NCBI GenBank assembly: GCA_033782935.1
Contig: JAWQEG010000364.1
Span: forward strand, 124,001 to 188,000
Length of the DNA: 64,000 nt
Source: Petrolisthes cinctipes
Taxonomy: Eukaryota; Arthropoda; Malacostraca; Decapoda; Porcellanidae
Direction: 5' to 3'
The notes under the pieces are model-generated. The model did not search any database and was not told where the DNA came from. It worked only from the letters and a program-made list of their open reading frames with translations. The translations under genes were made by a program, and so were the position numbers. Positions 30,101-42,100 of this stretch are shown in pieces. Positions within the stretch are counted from its first letter, which is position 1. Each line of letters starts with the position of its first letter.

Positions 30101-33100
30101 ATCCACTGAACCACATTGTTAGGATGGTAGTTTACGAGATTGCAGTAGTACAGTATATCAAGCTGGTTATTGATTGCCTGGGAGCCCCAAAAATTGAATT
30201 AATAAAAACAGCTCATCCATAACCTCCAATTACTGTTCACAACCATGACAATTAGGCGAGATCAAATATTTGTTTTAGTTATGATAACTTATGCAGCTGC
30301 TGTGCAGTTTAAAGTCATTGCAATTTACTCAGTCATAGCAATTTACTTTTGTACTTATTTCTTTTCTAAACACAGCATGACATAGCACAACTTATACCTT
30401 TTAAAATAAGACCAGAATCAGCTTCCTACAATCATTAGTATGTAAGCTTCGAGTGGTAGAATGAAAACATACTACGAAAGGGGTCGGCCGTTTTTAACTC
30501 TCTCGCATGATGGCAAAGGGATAAGTATTTTTTTATATTTTCACCTTTCCTAGCTCTCATATTATTACACCATGACTTACCAGGTCTGTTATTGAAATTG
30601 AGATCTTTGGGAGAGACATAGAGGAGGTTGCGATAATAGTAGTGAGGTACCAGGATGTCCCGAGGAGGAAACTCAACTACCTCCTTGATGGGTCGGCACT
30701 TTTCATCTGCATACACAGGGAAGGAGCAGAGTTAACAATGATCAGAAAATGAAACTCTAACAAAAGTACAGAGGCAATGATTATCATGATAATGTAAAGC
30801 ATATTGTAAGTTCTCATTTAAAATTATAATTCAGATAAAGCTAATAGAATACAGGTTTTTAAACTAATATTTTCAACTAGGTTACATAAACTCTTTCACA
30901 AGCTAAGCAGATGACAACTTTACTGGTGTCTGCTATAAATCAAATTATTGTACAGTAATACAAAAACTACAAATAAAACAATAAAGAGAACTGTAACCTT
31001 TTTCTCATTGTTGTTCGAGTCTGACCCATGGTAACATTTGATGTTTCTATGAAACTGGCAATGTAACCTCAAACAATCATTGCTAATTACAGTAATATCT
31101 ACAATTTTTTTTTTGTAAGTTTTTTTTTTTTTTTAATATAAGTGATCACAGTTATGAGCAAAAAGCATTACCCAATATGTTAGGGCATCAATCTTACATA
31201 CAAAATTTCCATTAAAACATTCAGTACAAACAAACATTGTTTGCCAAGCTGTTTTACTGTTTTAGCTGAATTCCCTTGAAATATGATGCTTGACAGTGGG
31301 ATATCAATATCAAATTTCTAGGCATAATTATAGACATTAGATAACTTAAGAATATTTCTAATGTGTATGATACATAATGTTGATATCCAAATATTGTAAT
31401 CACACAATATTGTGTAAATATTTATGAGCAAGTTACCCCACCTAGGTATTGAACCCACCACCAGAGGTTGTGAGACAAGTGAAGGGGATGGTTTAGCAGG
31501 TAGATCCCTTATCTTACAACTGTTGGCCAAGTGTTTCATTACCAGGTGGGATAACTTGGTCATAATGACTATGTTTTATATAAAGCCAGTCTCTTGTGAC
31601 TAAGAGACTATGAATAATAAGGGATGAGAAAAAGGAATTCAGAAACAGAGGACAAGCAAATTGAAGAGAGGGAGAAAGAAAAGTTAAGGCATGGTGCCTT
31701 CCTCCTCAACACTTACAGTAATTGCTGTGTTTTAGCATAATAGATTACTGTCTGTATGCAACAGTACTGTCTAAATGCAACAATTTATCAATAGAATATT
31801 TTACTTCACTAACTTATATGATTATATGAGGGCATGCATGCTCATATCAGCAAGTTAACATAGACAAACTTATTATATATTTACCCATTTTCAAGGGCAG
31901 GAAATCCTATACAGTAAGACCTCGCAGATAGCGACACATGTAGTCTAGCAAAATACTGTAGTTGCTATCCGTGAAACCGCTATCCACGGGGCGAAGTTTA
32001 AATGTAAATAAATCAAAGTAGTCTGGACATTATTTCAAATTACTGTACCCCCAAATTAAAATTTTTACTTATATAATAATGGAGCACACATAAACAAACT
32101 TAAAATTAACCATAATTGACATGCCAGAAAGTATATAATATTACCTGGTACTGGTTTAGAGTGCATTTATTGAGGTGACATGACGAGTCATGTTTAGGGT
32201 CAGTCTACTGGGCGCCTGCACACACCCTCACTTTCTCTGGCGTCTCGTCTCTCTCCCTCATTTTCACTATTAGCTATTAGCCTAGAGTATAGAATCCAGC
32301 AGCCTTAAAGGCCTGTCCATACTAGGAAACTTTTCGGGAAACAGTTTGCAAACTGTTTCCCGAATGTTTGCAAAACAATTTTCAGGGTGAAATTGTTTCC
32401 CATTCCGGATGGGAAACAAAGAAAGTTTATGTGTGTGCATGTGTGTGTGGGCAGTGAAACTGCTAAGTAAAATGCAGAGACTGCTGCAGCAACCGCCTCA
32501 CTCGCCATCTTGAGAACTACTGAAGTCTGGACAGGAAACAATGTTTGCAAATACAGTATTTGGAAAACTGTTTTCTAAATGTTCGTAAACAAATCTGTTT
32601 CCTAGTGTGGACAGTCCTTAACACGTGGACACCACTTCGGCAACAAGAGCCCGCAACAAGTGACTTTAAAGTTTAAATCAATGGAAACAACAGTGGAAAC
32701 ATTGACTATCACTATGTGCGCGGCGTCAGAGTTGCCAATATCGGGCCAATATCCGATATTGGCAACACCACTGCCCGTACTCAGTTCACTTAGCCTTGCT
32801 ATCCCCGGTGCATTAATCGCTATCTGCCGTGCTGGAAATGTTTCTATCCTGTCGCTATCCGTGAAATCACTATCCAAAAAAAAAAGCTATCCGCGAGGTT
32901 TTACTGAATATTTATATAAGGTATCACAATGGGGTTTCAAAATTTGCTTTAATTAAGTCCTATTTCATCATTTACACCATCATCATTATCATCAACACAT
33001 CCATGGGGTGAGGGGTTTCAATGCCAGGTATGGAAAAATGAAATCAGAATACAGAATGAGGAACAAAATTACAATGGGTCACAATCACATGCACTACCCC

Positions 33101-36100
33101 CTTCAATGTTACTTGGAGATAGTCTTAAAAGAGCTTTATAGCCTTATTTCACAAACCTCTGGTTCCAATCATGCATCTATATACATCCACAATACCTGTG
33201 CTTATGATAGGTGCTTACTTACTCCTGCAATATTTCAAATAAAATATATGGACAATGAAATCTGGCCCTGGCACCATGCTTTCATAATCCATTTGAAGAC
33301 TATTATGTCTTCACTGCTACCCAGAAGTGGACAAGTACAGTACTGTCCAGTACTTTTAGAGTCTCTTGACATTTAGTACACACTTTAGCAGGTATATTTA
33401 TTCCCCCCACCCACCAAAAAAACTGTTATCACTTAGCATGACACACGGTCAAATACCGTCTGTTACTTTACAAATTAAATTCTATCCATTAATCTATCTA
33501 TCTATTGCTAGATGCCTCTATCCAAAAGGGGTGGCCACAAATGAATCACCTCCATGCACCTCTGTCCCCCGTCAACTGGCGTCCCTCCTCCCATCCAACG
33601 CCACTCTCACTCATATACCTCTCAAATTCATCCTTCCACCTCTCTCTCGGTCTGCCTCATAATAATATCATCATAAAGAATCATAAAGAATTCAGCTTCC
33701 AATATATATAGAAACATATATCTTTAACAAAGTTAAGAAGTGATACAAGTGTATTATCAATAAAGCAAGCAAGAGCAAGCCCAAAAGCATGCAAGCAGAA
33801 ACAAGCAAGGAACAATGGCCAGTTATCATGTTAAGTTTTCATAACATTTTCACTCCCATGATATTATTACAGTATTGCCTTTTTTAAAATAAGCTGTCTG
33901 TAGTATGCTATTCCCACTGTAGTTTAATGGCTTGTATATATTACATAAAATGTTGCTAAGGTCTATGCTAACTGGGTATAAGGCATTGGCTAATGAACGA
34001 TTATTTACTAAAAATCATCCGCTACAATACAAGTTTACTCGAGTACTTATAGTATATAGTTGTGGGCTAATTCTAAATCACGTAGCAGTCTATTTAACCA
34101 GTTCAATACACTGTAGTATTTCTTGTACTATTCTTTTCAGTTACACAGCAAAGGAAGCAAGTTGAAATACACCAAGAACATGGTTCAATGTAATGCAGGC
34201 ATAACTTGAACTAACAATGTTTCACAATGTATACCTAGTAAGTAATCCTTCACTCTCAATACAGTAGGTCATTTGGTAATTATGAGTCACAACTAAGTTA
34301 TATACTGTAGTTATTTCAGTATACTGTATGCATGGATTCATTTATGATGTGGGAGTACAAATCTTACATTATGTAAGAGCTAATAAGCTACAAGGTAAAT
34401 GATTAAGTCCTGGCAATTTATAAAAAAGCTGACCATGTGTTAACTTTAGCAAGAGGTCCTTGTTCGTTTGTACTAGTAAAGACTACAGTACAGTTGGGCA
34501 TTTACAAAAACACAGGCATGGATAAGTAACCGAAAAATATGAACTTACAATCGGTATCCTCTTCCTCTTCAGTGTCCTCTGCTGTAAATGACAGTGGGGA
34601 GGGTTAAGTGTAAAAGTTAATTGAGAAGGAGCTTAAACAGAGAAGTGGTTAGCATTGAGATGTGCACATTCTTATTCATCAAGCCCAAATGATTAATAAC
34701 AGAATATTTTTACTATTCACCCAACTCATCAACTGTTGAAGCCTTGTTTTTCCTGAAGAACACTTTATTGCCACAAAAGAAAAGTACAGTACAGTAGGTT
34801 CGCTCATTGTGAGAGTTCTCAATTTTCGATTCACCTATTACGGGACGAACCCCAAATCAGCACCATTTTATTTAATTATGCAAGTTGCTTCCACAGCATG
34901 CCTTTTTGTGGCCAAGAGTGGCCCAAATCAGCAGCCGTTCCAATAAGCGCGTCTATATCTAGTTTCCGCGTGAAACTAGCCGCTCCCATAAAACCACGCT
35001 ACAACCAGTAGCTCCCCCCAACTGGCTTTTCTTTCTCACTCAGTCAGTCTCCCGCTCCCTCGCCTCCTGTGTACCCCCCTCTCCGTTGTCGCCGACTTGT
35101 TGCCCTCAACCCTACACCCTACCAACCAACACCCGCCTTTGCCATGCCAAAGGTCGAGCGTAAGAAGAAATTCCTGTCGCAAGCTCTGAAGCTTCTACTA
35201 ATTAAGGAGGAGGAGGAGGAAGGAAGAGGAACCAAGTCGATTGGCAGAATTTGGGCTGGCAGAGTCTATCATACATACAATATGGATAAACAGGGAGGCC
35301 ATTATGTGAACTGTGAGGAGTTATGGTGCTTCTGTTCTCGACTGGCAAAGTCAGCGATTATTTTGATGGAGCGGTATCTCAGCGGTAACCCAGCAATTAT
35401 TTTGATGGAGCGGTATCTCGTTACCTTCATTATGCGTGAGGAAAAAGAGGGAGTTGCATTATCAGCATGTTACGTCAGGGACCAGGCCAAGCTTTTCTAT
35501 GCAGCAGCACAGCGTAAGCTTGGCACAGGGAGCAGCGGGAGGCCGACATATTGTCACGGCAGCCTTGGAACCCCATCTCTCACTTCTAGTGTGCTTCTGT
35601 ACTGCAATTTCTTTGGTAAAAACTTATATTCATTGCTACAGTGACTCATAATCAAATCACAGTTACCAAATACTGTACTGTACCTTGCATATTGGCTTAT
35701 AAGATCTTTGTAATTGTCAGTGTGAGGCAGTGGTCGCCCATTAGTAATTTTCCCCATATAAACATGTATTCATAATATGCGATTTTTCTTTAAGCGAGAA
35801 CTTCTGCCGTCCATATAGGTGCGCAATGAGCAAACCTACTGTACTGTAATAACTTTAATTGTCTCACTTAGTTTAGATTGTTTTGTAAGTGATCACCAGT
35901 CATTAAACTCCCTATGTCTGGGGGACTGAGAGTTTGGTAATGCTGAATGAAGAATAATGTGATCATCACCAAGTTCAGTCTACTCAGTAAAGTAGCCTTG
36001 ATAATGTAGTTACTATTCTTCCATGGATGCATATTAAAGTGTTAGTAATATCAATATTTGAGTACAGCATACACAAACTTCATAAATTAAGGAAGATATT

Positions 36101-39100
36101 ACGAGGAGGTCCCAAAGCAATCACCACATACTGTAGCTGGGTTTGAAGTACAGTATAGCTGAGAAAGACATCAATAAAATACCATCACCAGCTAAAAAAA
36201 CTGCTGTACTTGCAATAAGAAAGAACAATTAGTTGTAGATGAGAACACTTAGCAAGGGAATCAATTATTTTTACATTTAATGATCAATTGCATTAACCTT
36301 CTGCCTATATTACTGATACCTCTCTATATATATTTACAAACCACCACAATTTCGATGGTTATTAATCTCTTGCTAAGTAATGCCTTCTTATGGACAAATT
36401 TTATATTAGTCATTTCATTCCATTAAGGAAACATGCTCTACAGCAGCTGAACATGAGAGTTAATGCATATATACCAAATTGAGCATTCAACTCACATACT
36501 GCAATGCCACAAAAATACCTTCAAGCTCCCAAACCACTAACATACCGAAGTGGCAAATGAGATCAACCACATCCATAATCTGCAACAAATTCATGGCCTG
36601 GAAAACAACTAATCCCCTAACCCATAAGATCTCATACATTATAAACCTCAAACAAGTGTAATGAAAGATTTATTAACTGACCTGGGTAGGGATGAAGCCT
36701 GGCCAGCTCAGCAGTGAGGCAGTACTTGGGGTTATCTCGCACTGGTGATATGTCAAGCTTCAAGAGACCTGGCAAACACTTTTTCTTCAACTGGTTGGAT
36801 GGACGTTTTAGGTCAGCCAAGAACTTATATAGGTCATCGTCTCGAAGCTTGTCACCTTCCTGGGTTTCAAAGAGCATGGCATCAATGGCTATTATTTTTT
36901 TTTTTTAAGCTGAATTGGGAGGAACCAGTAGACCCCAACTCACTAACAAAGTAATTATGACCCTTCATTAGCAATATAAAACTGTGTAGGGCATAGCAGG
37001 TGGTGCTGAAGTGATATGGACATAGGGATAGATTAATATAAAGTTGACGAGCAACTGATGTACTAAGAAAGTCATGTAATGCATCATCATCAATATCCCA
37101 TATTTTAAAAGGGTGGGAGTTCCAAGGTCAGGGACGGAAAACTGAAATCAGAACTAAACAGAGTGTGGATAAAAATATACAGTGAAATGGGTCATATTCA
37201 CTCCCCCTTCAAACAAGGTAAAGGCAATATTCATAACTGACCAGACTTGGGAAACTGAATGTAGTTATGAGTATCTCATGAAGGGATCCATGGTTGGTAT
37301 ACCTTCATGCAACTTTAAAATGCTTAGGCCAAGTTTTGTTCCAAACACTGGTAGATCAGTACTCACTTGCTTAAAGAAAGACGACACTGTCAGTGTAACA
37401 GGACGGAAGGAATCAAGACAGGCTCCAAATTCTTCTGGTGACCAACTACGCCTCTTTTCAGTGAAGCTGCGCCGCTCCAGGGAACCCCGACGTGTCAGTG
37501 AGCCCCCACTTGTTCCACTCTTTCGCTTCACATCATCAAAACTGGATGAACTTTGTTTGCGGTCTGGCCAGGTACATGTGTGGGCATAGATTTACATATT
37601 CATTACTGACCAGACTTGGGAAACTGAATGTGGTTCATAGAGCCTCTTACAATCTTCTATTTACATCTTTTTACCAAACAGTAATATAAATATACACTTT
37701 CAATAAAAAAGCTAACTGGTGGGAAAAACATACCCACTGCTCTGTCTTTATAGTACAATACAGTATATTAAAAAACTCGTGCTCATTTCAAGCTAGAATG
37801 ATATTACTGTACTGTACTTTATTGGGATCCCTTATTTTTTCAATATATGTATTATACTGTATAAATAACACTTTGGCCAAGTTTTGATTTAGAAGTTAAT
37901 TCTTGTTCACTTTACTTAAGCCTAGTTTAGACCTACGCGAAAAGCTCTCAGTCGTCACAAATAAGCAAATTGTCAAAAATCGGGGACATGGGAGCCGAAT
38001 TTCAGATTAATATCTGTTGCTACAATCTTCCGTGGGAGGTACTGAGGTGGATCTGCAGTGTATCACCGGGGTAGCCCCCTGATTCACCACCGGCTCTGGG
38101 ACAACTAATTTGTAACGATCATTTTAACAATTTCTTTTTAATGCGGCACACGTCGGTTGGCGGGGGTTTATCTGTGGAACGGTGCGGCTTACATGAAAAT
38201 GCCAATTTGGGTATACATTCGAAAATGTTAAAGTTATCCCTATAATCACTGAGATGCTACTAGATAATGACTTCCCCAATAATTTAATGTTTCTGGGAAT
38301 AATTGCATGTGAACAATTTAGAAACCGCCCACTCTCACAAGATTGCTGAAATATTCAATCGATACACAAAAACATAAAACATATAAGAAAATACAGTACA
38401 AGGGTCCGTGTGTTTTCTCTGAACGTACGCTCCACAGAAAATATTAAGGTAATAAGCCCAAACTTAGGCATTTTACTCATGAGTATCCGATCCCAGGGAA
38501 TGCTCCCAGATTTACCGTAGGTAAACCGGCGGCACATCTACAACTTACCCGCGACTTAACCCTGTCCCAATCCCAATATTAAACTATATACAGTTAAACC
38601 TCGATCTAACGGACCCCGATGCAACGGATTTCGGATGCAACGGACACAATTCACTGGAGAAAATTTTTAAAAATTTGTCTGAATTTTGGGTCCGAATGTT
38701 TAAAACTCCCGCCTGGGTGAAACGTACCGAGACCGCTACTTGAGTTTTTGTCCGCTTGGCGGCGCGGGTGTTTTGTTTTGTTTACAAGCGTGTGTTCGAC
38801 TGGTTATTTTTCGCTACATCTCTCTTGTTTTCATTATATTTTGCAGTGTTGCATTTTTTGTTTGGTCCCCTGTGTTCTACATTATCACTATGGCACCTAT
38901 AGAGAAAAGAAAGCGTGTGAATCTGAGCATTGCTGATAAATTAGAACTTATTAAGAAGTTAGAAGCTGGTGTTTCTGTGTCTCGTGTCTGTGAAATTTAC
39001 GGCGTATTTTTTCTCCATTATATTTTTACATTATACAGTAGGTACATTATTTACACATCATTACATACCTATTTATGTATATATATCTGTATTTTGTGTT

Positions 39101-42100
39101 AATTTTTGTACATACACCTTCTTCTTCTTCTTCTTCTTTTTTTTTTTTTTTTTTCCGTACCCCCCCCTAAAAATTCTTCGCTGTAACGGACTATCGGTTT
39201 TAACGGACACCCTCTCCCCCCTATTAGTCCGTTAAATCGAGGTTCAACTGTACATCTTTTGAAATGTGTATGAATTTTTATGTCGCCGGTATGTCGAAAG
39301 ATACAACAACGGTTCACCGGTGATGCTTCTGCAGTGTGTGCATGGTCGCCGAGAGGTCGGGGACGTATCGCAATGTTTTTTTTTGCCAGCAGTGCAACAT
39401 AATGCCGGGGGAAGGTCGCAGACGAGCCGAAGATGCACCCGCGGTTCCTCTACGACTTTTTTTTATGCAGCATCCGTCATGAAAAGTTGGGATGCTCGCC
39501 AACTTTTTGTGACGCGACACGAACTGCTGGCAAAGCACCCGAATTGCTGCAGAAGGACCCATATAAGGATTTCTTTCAAATTTTTTTTATTAGTAGCGGC
39601 GTCAGGAGCTTATTCACATATGTGTAAACCTAGCTTTTGTAACCAATCATCTTGAAAATAAAAGCTTGGATAGATTTCAAACTAATATTGTAGCATTTTC
39701 TTTTGGTTTCTATAATTTTTCAAAAAGGTGCAATGATGCAAAAATATTTGAACAACACCTAGTTTTCTTGAAAGATGCTCAAAAAGTGATAGTTTTAGAA
39801 AAGAATGCATGTTGTGAAATGATAAAACAATTTATAACAATATTTAAGCTTGCTCATCAATACCAACAGCTGCAATATGCATGATCCTACAGCACATTGC
39901 ACTGTTCAGCCCTTACCCAAACTGTTGGAACCTGAAGGTTCCCTCTCAGGTGCATTTTCCCGCTCCCCGTGCACACCAGTAAAAATGTTCATGAGATTGA
40001 TTGCAGTCCAAGCAAGTGGCATTCTGTACTTCCCTAGGCGTTCACAACACGCCACTGCTGCAGACTTCAACTTCTCTCTGTTCTGCAAATATGAAAGATG
40101 AGAGGTCTTACAAGTTTATAAAATGACCAGTCAAAATAAAGTACTGTGTAATAACATACAGTAATACTTTAATTAACAAGTTCAAACAAGTCTTTTCTCA
40201 GCATATTCCACTGCAGTCCCTCCTGAATGAAGGATATTATTATATGACATACATTCTTACTGTTATCTTATTATGATTGTCATTTACAACTGGATTGCTT
40301 CTTCCCTCATAGCTAATTCATCTTACTGTCTACATATCTTTTCTATATCCTCATTTTTATACTCTTCACCCCATATCTTTCACTTTAGTTCATACACCAT
40401 TATGATACATCAACCCTCCTCTGAGTTTCTTGATCCCGAGACTCTCTCTTCCTATTGTCCCATTACTATATGACAGCAGTACCCCTCACCAACCTGTGTT
40501 CTTTACTTACTGTGTCATCTTTCATGTAGGGTCCCACCACATCACTGATGTCACCTTGCATTATCTTCTCCAAGCGCACAACCAAGAACAAGTCACTTGA
40601 AGGGTATGTGATATCAAATATACAGGTTCGGCTCAGTGTTGAGATGTCCTAGGTGTCGGAAAAAAATGAATTACTATACAGACAAAGTACAGTATTAACT
40701 TACTAAATTCTACTGAAGAGGTATTAGGAAGTAAAAAATAAGCTGAGTAGGTTAATATTTTTTTTTTTATTTCCAAATACCAAATGTTATTTAACTGAAA
40801 GAACCCTTTCATTATTTATTCTGTACAATTTATGATAAGCAAATGTAGAATAAAGGTACAATATTTGATAACTGACAAATAAGGAATTCCAAAAAATTTA
40901 TGTACAGTGTAAGTAAAAGCTAAATACAAAGCTCTATATGCATATCTATCTTCCTTATACAAAACACTACATTCCTTACATAAAAAGGAGTGTGTGCTCG
41001 GCACTGCTAAGCGTTATGGGTGGAAAGGTAAAATAGAAAAGGTATAACCCTGGCACATTATCTGAACTGATAATAAGGAAAAGGATGAAAGTTATACTCC
41101 CTCCGAGACACTTCTGCCGTGGCCACCCCCTTGGAGGGAGTTCCCGGAGGGAACGAGGCATCAGAGCTATAGATAGATAGATAGATGAAAGTTATGCATA
41201 TAAATGTACAATGCCTCATCTTTTTCACTCATAACTCATCTCTGCATACCTTTCTACTTACTATCCCTCATCAAAATCAAAAGAAAACTGAAAATACCTG
41301 ATAGGGAATGTGTGTATTGAGCATCTTCTTAAGTGGATCTGGGTTCATGTCAAAGCAGAAATTCTCCGATATTTTCTTTTTGTCACGGAGATCATACAGG
41401 GCCATTGTAGCAAAGATGGGTTCTATCTCCAGCTCTAATCGAAGGTTGATGCATTTGACTTGGATACGGTGGCCCGAGTGTGGTAATGGCACATCTGGGT
41501 AGAATCGCCTCTCAATCATGTCCTCTTCATCTTGGAGTGGGTATAGTACATACAAAGACTCCTGAGAAAAAAGGAAAAGATTTCTGTGCAGACACCAAGA
41601 AAAATAGGTAAATATGTAATATTAAAGGCATGGCCATGTTAAAGAACTATCTTCCCAGCATTAAAACCAGGGTTGGGGTATTTGTATTAGAATACATTTG
41701 AATACAGTATTTGGGTGTATTCGTATTCGAATAATAGTTATCAGACATCAAAGTATTCACATTCGTATTCAAATACTTGAGAAAGTATTCGTATTCCTCG
41801 AATAATCTGACGAATAATCCTAAATCCGTCATCAGAAATAACAGAGTTATTGTTCCTTGTAACTCTAGCTTCCCCTTAGGCCGACGTGTATGATACAGGT
41901 TCACGAGCTGTGGCCGGGCGGTGACCACGGCACCCTGTTACTGTTTAGTCTGCCTCAGTTGCCACTTGCCAGTGAAAGCCTGGAAGGCGATGTGTTTCAG
42001 ACCACACCAAGATATTTGTAAAATACCTTAGCTTTTTAATATCACCATTCAGTTAAAAAAAAAAGTAGTATAATTTAAAAAAAAAATTCATTAATACACC

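Noticed and set aside
35069..35644. 191-codon host gene
   Set aside because: Lies wholly between matched TIRs with TA duplications, and a broken relative exists at 24536-25678; treated as transposon sequence.
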